Part shown: piece after piece, positions 43,646 to 51,977 of the stretch
Layout of the letters: each line of letters starts with the position of its first letter
Numbering within the stretch: the first letter of the stretch is position 1
Assembly: GCF_024721265.1 (NCBI RefSeq)
Contig: NZ_JAMXOC010000003.1
Coordinates: 1 to 64,000 of the forward strand
DNA: 64,000 nt
Source of the DNA: Ohessyouella blattaphilus
GTDB lineage: Bacteria > Bacillota > Clostridia > Lachnospirales > Lachnospiraceae
Direction of reading: 5' to 3'
Program-made: the position numbers and the translations under genes
The notes under the pieces: model-generated
What the model was told of the DNA's origin: nothing
Databases searched by the model: none
Seen by the model: only the letters and a program-made list of their open reading frames with translations

Positions 43646-44851
43646 ATGAATAAATCAATTGTTTTAGCCGCACCCATATCAGTGGACATGTTTGGCGCTT
43701 TTAGTGTTTCTAATAAAAACCACTCCCTTCTTGCAACGGGCAAATCCGGGCTTTCTAGTTTCTTACTTTTGGGGTATCTCCTGTCCAATCAAGGGAATGA
43801 TATTACATCTGAAATGTTAATCGATGTCCTCTGGCCTGACGGTGAAAGCAATAACCCCGCTGGTGCTTTACGGACGCTGATGCACCGCACCAAAAAATTA
43901 CTAGAGCCCTTTTATCCCGGCGAGAACATTGAGTTTATCTCCAAGAACAACAACACCTACTCTTGGAACCGCGATGTTTTTTTAAACATCGATATCTATA
44001 ACTTCGAAAAGTCCGTCCATCAGGCTTTCCGTGAAGATGATCCTGAGGAGCAGTATGAACTACTGGAAAAAGCTTTTAAGCTGTATAAAGGCGAATTTCT
44101 AAATATCTTCTCTCATCATTCCTGGGTCATGTTCCGGAATAACTACTATGGCAACTTATACGTAAAGTGCGTCAATACCATGTGTTATCTGCTAAATAAA
44201 GAAGAGCGTTTTGAAGAGGTATTAAACCTTTGTGATCAAGCTTTAAAGCTCTCTCCCGCCACTGACGAGACGCTGCATAAGCAAAAGATATTCACTTTGC
44301 TTAATATCGGCAAGACACAAGTAGCACTAGATTACTACTACTCTATTTTGGCCATGTTTAATACCGCCCACGGTTTGGATATTACTGAATCTATGACTGA
44401 TGTCTATGAGGCGATCTTAAATCACTTGCCAAATAAATTCCAAACCCTTAATACTTTAGATAAATCCTTACGGGATAAAGATGTAAAATCTGGCAGCTTC
44501 TATTGTAACTTTGATATTTTCCAAAATATCTACCAAGTAAATTTACGTTCCGCTCGCCGCGCAAAGAGTAGGTTCTATTTAGTACTACTAACCCTAGAGG
44601 ACGAGAGTCAGGACTCACTTATTACCGAAACTTTGAAAGATGAGATGGAAATTCTTCACCAGGTTATGAAGAAAAAGCTCCGTAACAATGACGTCTATAC
44701 GAAATCTAGCATTTGCCAGTATTCTTTAATTATTAACGCTCCTAGCGAGAGCGGTGTGGAGATTGTAAAAAATCGTATCCTTGCTGGTTACGAAAAGAAA
44801 AAGAAGCATTCTAGTGTCTTTTTAGACACCGAATATAAGGAAATTATATGA
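43646..44851 (+). CDS. SARP/BTAD-family transcriptional regulator
   Basis: The 401 residues have an N-terminal winged-helix DNA-binding domain (about 10-105, with VDMFGAFSVSNKN, DVLWPDGESNNPAGALRTLMHRTKKLL) and a bacterial transcriptional activator (BTAD) all-helical domain (about 110-250, with SVHQAF... and ...YKGEFLNIFSHHSWV). The last 110 residues (FYCNFDIFQNIYQVNLRSAR and onward, LRNNDVYTKSSICQYSLII) have the layout of a degenerate GGDEF-like fold without a GGDEF motif. An upstream in-frame ATG at 43622 lacks a ribosome site, whereas the ATG at 43646 follows AGAAAGGAT. It is divergent from the giant gene, which it probably activates together with the 635-residue gene. Confidence 0.85.
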   Translation: MNKSIVLAAPISVDMFGAFSVSNKNHSLLATGKSGLSSFLLLGYLLSNQGNDITSEMLIDVLWPDGESNNPAGALRTLMHRTKKLLEPFYPGENIEFISKNNNTYSWNRDVFLNIDIYNFEKSVHQAFREDDPEEQYELLEKAFKLYKGEFLNIFSHHSWVMFRNNYYGNLYVKCVNTMCYLLNKEERFEEVLNLCDQALKLSPATDETLHKQKIFTLLNIGKTQVALDYYYSILAMFNTAHGLDITESMTDVYEAILNHLPNKFQTLNTLDKSLRDKDVKSGSFYCNFDIFQNIYQVNLRSARRAKSRFYLVLLTLEDESQDSLITETLKDEMEILHQVMKKKLRNNDVYTKSSICQYSLIINAPSESGVEIVKNRILAGYEKKKKHSSVFLDTEYKEII

Positions 44852-44872
44852 TTTCTTTTAATGAAAGCACGC

Positions 44873-44917
44873 AAAAAGATGAGCGAAAGTCCTATTTGGA
44901 TTTTCGCTCATCTTTTT
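44873..44917. terminator. Bidirectional terminator between the SARP gene and the thioesterase gene
   Basis: A 16-bp perfect outer stem (44873-44888 with 44902-44917) continues into a short inner stem with a 5-nt loop. Both ends are A/T runs, so it serves the convergent genes on both strands. Confidence 0.92.
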
Positions 44918-44960
44918 GTGATAAATCTTAGATTTACGGCGTTTCTATTGGGTGGTATTT

Positions 44961-45437
44961 CTAAAAACCACTCTCTTTCCTCATCATTCTTACCACTCTG
45001 CGCTTTCTGGCGTTTTCTTCTTCTGTAAGCTCTTCTTCCGTTTCAAAGATAAGCTTTGGTACGCACGTTGGTTTATCATTCTCGCCAAGAGCTACCATGG
45101 TAAAGTAGGCTCTATTAATCAGGGTACGCTCACCACTTCTGGCTTCCACAAAGGAGTCTACCTTCACTTCCATAGAGGTATTCCCAGTATAAGTCCCTTT
45201 GCCAATCATCACGATTACGTCATTCTCATGAGCCGGATTCAAGAAGTCCAAGTGATCCACAGAAGCCGTTATCACATTCCCCCGAGTATGCTTCATCGCC
45301 ACGATACCAGCCACCTCATCAATCCACTGCATCAGTGCCCCACCAAAGAGACGGCCACTGCCATTTAGATGATTAGGTCTTACAATCCGAATATTCTCCA
45401 CGATTGATTCATTTACTTTTCTTGCTTTTAAAGTCAT
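44961..45437 (-). CDS. Acyl-CoA thioesterase, hotdog fold
   Basis: Hydrolyses acyl-CoA to free acid and CoA. The 158 residues match the YciA/ACOT type single-hotdog enzymes, with the catalytic helix GGALMQWIDEVAGIVAMKH (Asp general base), the strand HLDFLNPAHENDVI and the C-terminal VPKLIFETEEE. The chain-length preference is unknown. It is convergent with the SARP gene and divergent from truA. Confidence 0.92.
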   Translation of the reverse strand: MTLKARKVNESIVENIRIVRPNHLNGSGRLFGGALMQWIDEVAGIVAMKHTRGNVITASVDHLDFLNPAHENDVIVMIGKGTYTGNTSMEVKVDSFVEARSGERTLINRAYFTMVALGENDKPTCVPKLIFETEEELTEEENARKRRVVRMMRKESGF

Positions 45438-45498
45438 TATTACCAGTTCCCCTTCACGTTTTATTCACAAGTAATCCCTTTAATTCTAGCATATCTTT

Positions 45499-45507
45499 TG
45501 TTATACT
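45499..45507 (+). promoter_or_regulatory. Extended -10 promoter of the truA-like gene
   Basis: TGTTATACT on the plus strand, with a weak TTTAAT -35 at 45479-45484, 28 bases upstream of the start codon. Confidence 0.6.
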
Positions 45508-45535
45508 TAAACCACTGAAAAAAGGAGATGTTTAT

Positions 45536-46273
45536 ATGCGTAATATAATGCTAACAATCGAATACGACGGTACGAAGTATCAAGGTTGGTCAAGACATGG
45601 GAACGAGGGTGCTTTTAATACGGTCTCAGGCAAGATTTTAGAGGTCATTAAAAAGATGGTAGGTAGAGACGACGTGGAATTGCACTCTGGCGTTCGTACC
45701 GGTGTAGGGGTCCACGCTTATGCTCAAGTTGCTAATTTTAAAACCGTTTCTAACCTTCCCCTAGAGGATATGAAACACTACATGAATAAGTATTTGCCTA
45801 TGGATATCGCCATTACTAGCGCCAAAGAAGTGCCTGAACGCTTTCACGCGAAGCTAAATGCCACTTCGAAGACGTATCTTTACCACTTAACCTATGGCGA
45901 TGAGCCTGGAGTCTTTGACCGTAAGCATACTGCTTTTAGCTTTAAAGAACCAGATAAGGAACTCATTAGAAGTGCAGCGATGAAGATTGTGGGCAAGCAT
46001 GATTTTCACAATTTCTCCTCTGGCAAATCCCATCGTTCTGACCTCGTTGAAGTTTATGAAATCGAAGTCTACGGCGACGATGATGAGCTATATATCCTGA
46101 TTCACGCCGATGAGTTTCTTCACAATATGGTCCGTATTATCGTCGGTACCCTCTTAGATATCGGGGTAGGTAATCGACCCATAAGCGATATTCCCGAAAT
46201 CTTTAAAGGATCGCTAGAAGCCAGCGCTCCCTGCGATCCCAAAGGTCTCTTCTTACAAGAGATTACGTATTAG
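45536..46273 (+). CDS. TruA-like tRNA pseudouridine synthase, catalytic Asp missing
   Basis: The 245 residues follow the TruA fold: the N-terminal TIEYDGTKYQGW motif, the RFHAKLNATSKTYLYHL segment, and the C-terminal HNMVRIIVGTLLDIGVGNR and DPKGLFLQEITY motifs. In TruA the active site reads RTDAGVHA, with an aspartate that is essential for pseudouridylation. Here it is RTGVGVHAYAQVANF (near residue 58), so the Asp is Gly. The DNA reads ACC GGT GTA GGG, so this is what the sequence gives. It may be a non-catalytic tRNA-binding paralogue. A longer reading to 45404 is rejected because AAAGGAG precedes the ATG at 45536. Confidence 0.85.
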   Translation: MRNIMLTIEYDGTKYQGWSRHGNEGAFNTVSGKILEVIKKMVGRDDVELHSGVRTGVGVHAYAQVANFKTVSNLPLEDMKHYMNKYLPMDIAITSAKEVPERFHAKLNATSKTYLYHLTYGDEPGVFDRKHTAFSFKEPDKELIRSAAMKIVGKHDFHNFSSGKSHRSDLVEVYEIEVYGDDDELYILIHADEFLHNMVRIIVGTLLDIGVGNRPISDIPEIFKGSLEASAPCDPKGLFLQEITY

Positions 46274-47127
46274 CCTTTCAAGAACTTCTTAACTTCGTCA
46301 AACTGACGGGTCATTTGCTCTACTCCGTGCTGATAGAAGGCTTCCTGCTTGCTAGAATCCTTCTCCAGCCGGGAGATGGTAGGCATTTCTGGTCTAATCA
46401 CGTAGATATAGCCCTTCTTTTCCCATTCTTCAATCTTTTCTAGCGTCCGGTTATACTGGGCATTGCGATTAATCAAGGTCTTTACTAGGGCCGGATAACG
46501 CTTATACATTCCTTCATACAATCCCTTCACCACTTTCCCTGTAGGTTTCTTGCGGTAGCCGCTATTTCTGGTCAGAATAAGGACGATTTTCTTATTGCCG
46601 TAGGTCATGGCTCGCTTGATGGGAATCGAGTCTGCTAAGCCGCCATCTAGGTAAGGAACTCCGTCAACAAAAGCCATCGGCGTAACCAAAGGCATGCTAC
46701 ACGACGCCCTGGTGATATCTAGTAGACGCTGCTTATCTTCTCTCTCGTCTAAGTATTCCGCCTTACCTGTCACACAGTTAGTGACAACCTGTTCACACTT
46801 CATAGCTGATTTAAAATACGTCTCGTAATCAAAGGGTAAGAGCTCATTCGGCAACTTATCAAAGATCAAATCCATGTTCATAATGCTTTTTTCTTTTAAT
46901 ATTTCTGTAGGTCCGTAATAATAATTCGTTTCTTCCGTATCCGTAATGATGCACTTCTTGGTCCGCTCTGGTTGCCGGGAGACATAATCAATTGCATTAC
47001 AAGCCCCCATAGACACCCCGACGACGTGGGTAAAGTAAAATTCCTGGTCCATTAAATAATCTAGGACACCAGCCGTAAATAGACCGCGATTGGCGCCACC
47101 TTCTAAGATAATCGTTCCTTTTTCCAT
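46270..47127 (-). CDS. Patatin-like phospholipase
   Basis: Lipid acyl hydrolase with a Ser-Asp dyad. The 285 residues begin with the oxyanion-hole motif EGGANRGLFTAGVLDYL, have the nucleophile elbow GVSMGACNA near residue 40, and the catalytic Asp in DGGLADSIPIKRA near 170. No signal peptide, so cytoplasmic or membrane-associated (YjjU/RssA-like). A TTG at 47139 is in frame, but the ATG at 47127 lies 12 bases after AGGAGG and is preferred. Its stop overlaps the truA-like stop by four bases. Confidence 0.92.
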   Translation of the reverse strand: MEKGTIILEGGANRGLFTAGVLDYLMDQEFYFTHVVGVSMGACNAIDYVSRQPERTKKCIITDTEETNYYYGPTEILKEKSIMNMDLIFDKLPNELLPFDYETYFKSAMKCEQVVTNCVTGKAEYLDEREDKQRLLDITRASCSMPLVTPMAFVDGVPYLDGGLADSIPIKRAMTYGNKKIVLILTRNSGYRKKPTGKVVKGLYEGMYKRYPALVKTLINRNAQYNRTLEKIEEWEKKGYIYVIRPEMPTISRLEKDSSKQEAFYQHGVEQMTRQFDEVKKFLKG

Positions 47128-47158
47128 ATTTGTTATCAACCTCCTAAAAATCTCCTTT

Positions 47159-47203
47159 ATTATACTCCCAAACCTTGATATTTTCCACGTTTTTTGATAA
47201 TAT
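47159..47203. promoter_or_regulatory. Divergent promoters of patatin (-) and ABC-F (+)
   Basis: Plus strand: TTGATA (47175-47180), 17-nt spacer, TAATAT (47198-47203). Minus strand: TGGAAA (47182-47187), 17-nt spacer, TATAAT (47159-47164). The two overlap, so RNA polymerase can occupy only one at a time. Confidence 0.65.
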
Positions 47204-47246
47204 ATCGAGTGTATGTGTAGATTATTATTTCGAAAAGGAGTATATG

Positions 47247-48878
47247 ATGATTAGTACCAGTAATATCACCTTAAGAGTGGGTAAGAAAGCCCTTTTTGAG
47301 GATGTCAATATAAAATTTACGGAAGGGAACTGCTACGGTTTAATCGGTGCCAACGGTGCGGGTAAATCGACTTTTCTCCGAATTCTCTCGGGAAAATTAG
47401 AACCCACCAAAGGCGAGGTTATTATCACCCCTGGCGAGCGTCTCTCTTTCCTCCAACAGGATCACTTTAAATACGACGAATTTCCCGTACTAGATACGGT
47501 TATGATGGGCAATAAGCGTCTTTATGAAATTATGAAAGAAAAAGATGCCATCTACGCGAAAGAGGATTTTACCGAAGAAGACGGACTAAAAGCCAGTGAG
47601 CTAGAAGGTGAATTTGCCAATATGAACGGCTGGGAAGCGGAATCTGATGCTGCTACTTTGCTGAACGGTCTCGGTATCGCCACCGACCTTCACTACGAGT
47701 TAATGGCAAACCTTGCCGGACCAGAAAAGGTAAAGGTCTTATTGGCTCAAGCCCTTTTCGGCAATCCTGATATCCTGTTGCTAGATGAGCCTACCAACCA
47801 TTTGGACTTAGACGCTATCGCTTGGCTAGAAGAGTTCCTAATTAACTTTGATAATACCGTAATCGTGGTCTCTCACGACCGTTATTTCCTTAATAAGGTT
47901 TGTACCCAGATTGCCGATATCGACTATGGCAAGATTAAGCTTTACGCTGGTAACTATGACTTCTGGTATGAATCTAGCCAGTTATTAATGAAGCAAATGA
48001 AGGAAGCCAATAAAAAGAAGGAAGATAAAATCAAAGAACTTCAAGAATTTATCTCTCGCTTTAGCGCTAACGCTTCTAAATCAAAGCAAGCCACATCAAG
48101 AAAACGTGCCTTAGAGAAAATCGAATTAGACGATATCCAGCCTTCAAGCCGAAAGTATCCCTACATCGACTTCCGTCCTGCTAGAGAAATCGGCAACGAA
48201 GTGCTCACTGTAGAAAACCTAAGCAAGACAATTGACGGTGAAAAAGTCTTAGATAACCTTACCTTTACCCTTGGTCGTGAAGACAAAGTCGCTTTAATCG
48301 GTGGTAACGAGCTAGCAAAGACCACCTTATTCAAGATTTTAATGGGTGAAATGGAGCCCGATGAAGGCACATATAAATGGGGCGTAACCACCACTCAAGC
48401 TTACTTCCCTCTCGATAGCGGGAAAGAGTTTGACAACGACTACACCATTGTCGAATGGCTAACTCAGTATTCGGAGAATAAAGACGTGACTTACGTTCGT
48501 GGTTTCTTAGGACGGATGCTTTTTGCCGGCGATGACGGCGTTAAGAAGGTTAAGATTCTCTCTGGAGGCGAAAAGGTTCGCTGTCTCCTATCAAAGATGA
48601 TGATTTCAGAAGCCAATGTGTTGCTTCTCGATGAGCCCACTAACCACTTAGACATGGAGTCCATCACCGCTCTTAATAAGGGTCTGATTAACTTTAAGGG
48701 AGTAATTATGTTTACCTCTCACGACCACCAAATCGTAGAGACTACCGCTAATCGAATTATGGAAATCGTTCCTGGCGGTAAGCTAATCGATAAGATTACT
48801 ACTTATGATGAGTATTTGGAAAACGACGAAATGGCTAGAAAACGCCAAAAATACACCGTTAATACCGAAGAAGATTAA
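47247..48878 (+). CDS. ABC-F family ATPase (YbiT/YkpA-like)
   Basis: Soluble twin-ATPase acting on ribosomes. The 543 residues have two nucleotide-binding domains joined by a linker (about 240-310) rich in Lys and Glu. Domain 1 has Walker A GANGAGKST and LLLDEPTNHLD, but a non-consensus signature LAGPEK. Domain 2 has signature LSGGEK and LLLDEPTNHLDME, but a changed Walker A, GGNELAKTT. I recall this pattern as usual in the YbiT/YkpA subgroup, so it is a subfamily trait. No evidence of antibiotic-resistance specialisation. The ATG at 47247 is six bases after AAAGGAG. Confidence 0.93.
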   Translation: MISTSNITLRVGKKALFEDVNIKFTEGNCYGLIGANGAGKSTFLRILSGKLEPTKGEVIITPGERLSFLQQDHFKYDEFPVLDTVMMGNKRLYEIMKEKDAIYAKEDFTEEDGLKASELEGEFANMNGWEAESDAATLLNGLGIATDLHYELMANLAGPEKVKVLLAQALFGNPDILLLDEPTNHLDLDAIAWLEEFLINFDNTVIVVSHDRYFLNKVCTQIADIDYGKIKLYAGNYDFWYESSQLLMKQMKEANKKKEDKIKELQEFISRFSANASKSKQATSRKRALEKIELDDIQPSSRKYPYIDFRPAREIGNEVLTVENLSKTIDGEKVLDNLTFTLGREDKVALIGGNELAKTTLFKILMGEMEPDEGTYKWGVTTTQAYFPLDSGKEFDNDYTIVEWLTQYSENKDVTYVRGFLGRMLFAGDDGVKKVKILSGGEKVRCLLSKMMISEANVLLLDEPTNHLDMESITALNKGLINFKGVIMFTSHDHQIVETTANRIMEIVPGGKLIDKITTYDEYLENDEMARKRQKYTVNTEED

Positions 48879-48884
48879 GAAGAA

Positions 48885-48905
48885 GGGACACGCTTTGCGT
48901 GTCCC
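48885..48905. terminator. Hairpin between convergent ABC-F and trpS
   Basis: Perfect 9-bp GC-rich stem (48885-48893 with 48897-48905) with a TTT loop. Pyrimidine-rich tails on both strands suggest shared termination of the two convergent genes. Confidence 0.7.
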
Positions 48906-48911
48906 CTTTCC

Positions 48912-49907
48912 TTATTGTGGGTATCCCACTTTCTTTTTCACTTTTCTAAGCGTCTTATTGGCAAAGTAATCGGCCTTTTCAGCGTTATTTTTTATCGCAT
49001 TATCGATGTATGCCTTATCCTTTTCTAAGCGCTTCACTTCCGCTTGCAGAGGACTGAGGACGGATACCACCGCTTCGCCTACCGCTAGTTTAAAGTCGCC
49101 GTAACCTTTACCGGCGAATTCCTTTTCTACCTGAGCGGGGGTCTGGCCGGTGCAGACGCTATAGATATCGATTAAATTCTTAATCCCTGGTTGTTCGTCT
49201 CGGTAACAGATATTGGCCTCGGAGTCTGTAACCGCCCGTTTAAACTTACGGATAATCGTATCCGGATCATCTAATAAGTAGATACTAGCATTGGGATTCT
49301 CATCTGATTTGGACATCTTCTTGTCAGGACTTTGTAAGGACATGATTTTCGCCCCCACTTTCCCTATATAAGCATCCGGTACGGTAAACACGTCGCCGTA
49401 GATATTGTTAAAGCGTTCTGCAATATCCCGGGTCAGCTCTAGGTGCTGCATCTGATCAACGCCTACTGGCACCACATCCGCCTGATAAAGAAGAATATCC
49501 GCTGCCATTAGAACTGGGTACGTAAATAGACCAGCATTAATGTTGTCCTCATTCTTAGCCGCCTTATCCTTAAACTGAGTCATTCTATTTAATTCACCCA
49601 TATACGTATAGCAGTTTAATATCCAAGCAAGCTCCGCATGTCCACTTACATGAGACTGATAATAGAGACAGTTCTTCTCTGGATCAAGACCAGCAGCAAT
49701 ATACAATGTCAAAAGAGCCCGTGCTCTTCTTCTAAGCTCCGCTGGGTCTTGGCGCACCGTAATGGAGTGCATATCCACGACACTATAGAAGCATTCGTAT
49801 TCATCGCTTAGATTCACCCAGTTCTTAAGAGCCCCTAGATAGTTTCCTAACGTCAAATTTCCTGTGGCTTGCATTCCACTAAATAATACTTTCTTATCTC
49901 CTAGCAT
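48912..49907 (-). CDS. trpS: Tryptophan--tRNA ligase
   Basis: Charges tRNA-Trp. The 331 residues are standard length, with the HIGH-equivalent motif TGNLTLGNYLGAL near residue 15, NCYTYMGELNRMTQFKDK, and the KMSKS loop KKMSKSDENPN near 195. A longer reading to 49991 overlaps the upstream phosphatase gene and is rejected; the ATG at 49907 is preceded by GAAAGG and begins at the conserved domain. It starts two bases after the phosphatase stop. Confidence 0.97.
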   Translation of the reverse strand: MLGDKKVLFSGMQATGNLTLGNYLGALKNWVNLSDEYECFYSVVDMHSITVRQDPAELRRRARALLTLYIAAGLDPEKNCLYYQSHVSGHAELAWILNCYTYMGELNRMTQFKDKAAKNEDNINAGLFTYPVLMAADILLYQADVVPVGVDQMQHLELTRDIAERFNNIYGDVFTVPDAYIGKVGAKIMSLQSPDKKMSKSDENPNASIYLLDDPDTIIRKFKRAVTDSEANICYRDEQPGIKNLIDIYSVCTGQTPAQVEKEFAGKGYGDFKLAVGEAVVSVLSPLQAEVKRLEKDKAYIDNAIKNNAEKADYFANKTLRKVKKKVGYPQ

Positions 49908-49909
49908 AA

Positions 49910-50521
49910 TTACCTTTCCTTCCCTAACGCTCTTTTTTCGTATATTATCTCTGGCTTGCCCTTCCAGACACTTACCTTCGTCACCGAACAATTTCCACCC
50001 ACGCCTTCGCCCCAGAACTTCTCTAAGGGGTTCTCCTTGATAACGGTTAGCAGGGCATTAATCGCGGCCCCGTGAGAAACGATAAGCACATCTTTATCCT
50101 GTAGTACCGGCTCCTTAAAGATTTCTTCGGTAAAATTGCGAATTCGCTCCAAGATATCTTGAAAGCTTTCCCCGCCCGCACTGGGTACGAACCCTACTGG
50201 ATCGGTAAAGAACTTCATAAACTCGGCGTTTTCTTCTCGCTCGGTTACACTCCAGCCTTCATATTCGCCAAAATCCATCTCGATTAGCCGGTCATCGGTC
50301 TTTACTTGCTCTGTGTAGGGAAAGGCGATAATCTCAGCCGTCTGCCGGGCTCGCTTTAGGGGGCTAGTAAATACGTAGTCGAAATTAATATCTTTAAGAG
50401 CTTCTCTCGTTTCTTTCGCCAGCTGAATTCCCGCCTCATTTAGGGGAATATCCATCCTTCCCTGAACCTTTTTCTCTTTATTCCAATCCGTCTCACCGTG
50501 ACGGACAATGTACAAATTCAT
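49910..50521 (-). CDS. Histidine phosphatase family protein (phosphoglycerate mutase-like)
   Basis: The 203 residues start with LYIVRHGETDWN, the phosphohistidine motif, and contain TSPLKRARQTAEII, the EMDFGEYEGW segment and the second catalytic histidine in VSHGAAINAL. The substrate is unknown (phosphosugars, GlpPase- or CobC-like activities are all seen in the family). A longer reading runs over the luxS promoter region and is rejected in favour of the ATG at 50521 with GAGGT upstream. It is cotranscribed with trpS. Confidence 0.9.
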   Translation of the reverse strand: MNLYIVRHGETDWNKEKKVQGRMDIPLNEAGIQLAKETREALKDINFDYVFTSPLKRARQTAEIIAFPYTEQVKTDDRLIEMDFGEYEGWSVTEREENAEFMKFFTDPVGFVPSAGGESFQDILERIRNFTEEIFKEPVLQDKDVLIVSHGAAINALLTVIKENPLEKFWGEGVGGNCSVTKVSVWKGKPEIIYEKRALGKER

Positions 50522-50631
50522 TGCTAATACCTCAATTACTTCCTTACTTTTTTCCTGCTCTAGTATACCATAACTCTCCAAAAAGTGGTACAATCCATAA
50601 CAGAACATCTCAAGGAAAGGACGCTTCTATT

Positions 50632-51108
50632 ATGGAAAAAATCACAAGTTTCACTATTGATCATTTAAAACTGCAGCCCGGTCTCTACGTTTCTAGAAAA
50701 GATCCGGTAGGGGATACGCTCGTCACCACTTTTGACATTCGCATGACCGGTCCAAATGATGAACCGGTCATGAACACCGCCGAAATGCATGCAATTGAGC
50801 ACCTGGCGGCTACCTTTCTGCGTAATCATAAGGATTATCAAGATAAAATCCTCTATTTCGGTCCCATGGGCTGTCGCACCGGGTTTTACCTACTGTTAAT
50901 CGGAGATTATCGCTCAGAAGAGATTCTCCCTTTAATAACCGAGCTCTTCACCTTTATGAAAGACTTTGAAGGTGAGATCCCCGGCGCTAGCGCCAAGGAC
51001 TGCGGCAACTACCTAGATATGAACCTACCTATGGCCAAATATCTAGCTAGGAAATACGTAAGCGTGCTGGCGAATATTACCCCTGAGCGCCTGGTCTATC
51101 CCGATTAG
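50632..51108 (+). CDS. luxS: S-ribosylhomocysteine lyase LuxS
   Basis: Releases homocysteine and the precursor of autoinducer-2 from S-ribosylhomocysteine, in the activated methyl cycle. The 158 residues have the metal motif HAIEH within MHAIEHLAATFLRNH (near residue 55) and the GPMGCRTGFYLLL motif with the catalytic cysteine. The ATG at 50632 follows AAGGAAAGG. TACAAT (50589-50594) is a likely -10. The partner nucleosidase pfs/mtnN is not nearby. Its stop codon overlaps that of the convergent corA gene. Confidence 0.97.
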   Translation: MEKITSFTIDHLKLQPGLYVSRKDPVGDTLVTTFDIRMTGPNDEPVMNTAEMHAIEHLAATFLRNHKDYQDKILYFGPMGCRTGFYLLLIGDYRSEEILPLITELFTFMKDFEGEIPGASAKDCGNYLDMNLPMAKYLARKYVSVLANITPERLVYPD

Positions 51109-51953
51109 AACCAGTCTTTTATCTTAAAAATCCATATTTCCAAGGCGATTACGACGATACTTACGAGAATAATGACTAAGTAACCGTAATCGCTTTGTAA
51201 TTCTGGCATATTATGAAAATTCATGCCGTACCAACCGGTAATCAAAGTCAGAGGCATAAAGATGGTGGTCACCACCGTCAAGACCTTCATAATGGCATTT
51301 TGACGAATATCTAGCTGATTTTGATGAAGTTCGCTTATCTGAATCATGTACTCCTTGATGCGATGGGTGTGGTCAAATAACCGATCCACTCTTTTAGAAA
51401 ACGTATTAAGAAGCTTCTCTAGTGCCTCATCCACCATCTGGTTATCGTTTTCTATTAGCGTCTCCGACATATCAATCAGCTGCTGATAATAGCTCTGCAA
51501 GCGCATCAGTTCTTTTCGCACCTTTAAAAACATCTCGTTGTAGTAACTATTTTTCGGGTCAACGAATTTCGCTTCTTCATTCTCTAGCTTTTCTTCATAT
51601 CTTTGTAGAAAAGCCGAGTCATCCTTAATAAATATCTCCATAATTTCAAAAAGCAAATACAGCGGTGGCAGCGACTCGATATTCATTATCTTCGCTACAT
51701 CGCTTAAAATTTTACCAACTTCTTTCTTGTCGCCAATCAGATAAATGTCCTGAGTTGTCACATAGAAAGCTAACTCATGGCAATAATGCATCAAATTCTT
51801 TTTATCAGGAATTAGAAAGCTACCAACAACCGCCTCCTTTAGAAGCTCCAGCTTACAGTTACCTGTGTTTTCTATCGCGCTTTTGATCCGAATATGATGA
51901 GGCAGGGGATCCAGCGTCTTCTTAAATTCTGCCTGGGTCTGCACAATAACCAT
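51105..51953 (-). CDS. corA: CorA family magnesium/divalent cation transporter
   Basis: Pentameric divalent cation channel. The 282 residues have a long helical cytoplasmic part and two C-terminal membrane helices (about 220-280), with the selectivity motif YGMNFHNMPE between them, the hallmark GMN. The ATG at 51953 lies eight bases after AAGGAGG; a longer reading by eight residues is rejected. It is the last gene of the liv unit. Confidence 0.94.
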   Translation of the reverse strand: MVIVQTQAEFKKTLDPLPHHIRIKSAIENTGNCKLELLKEAVVGSFLIPDKKNLMHYCHELAFYVTTQDIYLIGDKKEVGKILSDVAKIMNIESLPPLYLLFEIMEIFIKDDSAFLQRYEEKLENEEAKFVDPKNSYYNEMFLKVRKELMRLQSYYQQLIDMSETLIENDNQMVDEALEKLLNTFSKRVDRLFDHTHRIKEYMIQISELHQNQLDIRQNAIMKVLTVVTTIFMPLTLITGWYGMNFHNMPELQSDYGYLVIILVSIVVIALEIWIFKIKDWF

Positions 51954-51977
51954 CAAACGCCCTCCTTCGTTGTTCAC

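Noticed and set aside
45404-45535. 44-residue N-terminal extension of the truA-like gene
   Set aside because: It has no ribosome site, runs across the promoter, and the conserved domain begins at the ATG of 45536 after AAAGGAG. The same reasoning shortened rimM, trpS, the phosphatase, luxS, corA, ABC-F, the hexapeptide protein and the permease.
47247-48878. Broken ABC-F gene because of altered Walker A in domain 2 and altered signature in domain 1
   Set aside because: Both changes fall on the same composite site and, as far as I recall, are usual in the YbiT/YkpA subgroup. The other site is intact, so this is a subfamily trait rather than decay.
48912-50521. T-box or tryptophan leader controlling trpS
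   Set aside because: trpS begins two bases after the phosphatase stop, so there is no room for a leader, and none is seen before the phosphatase gene.
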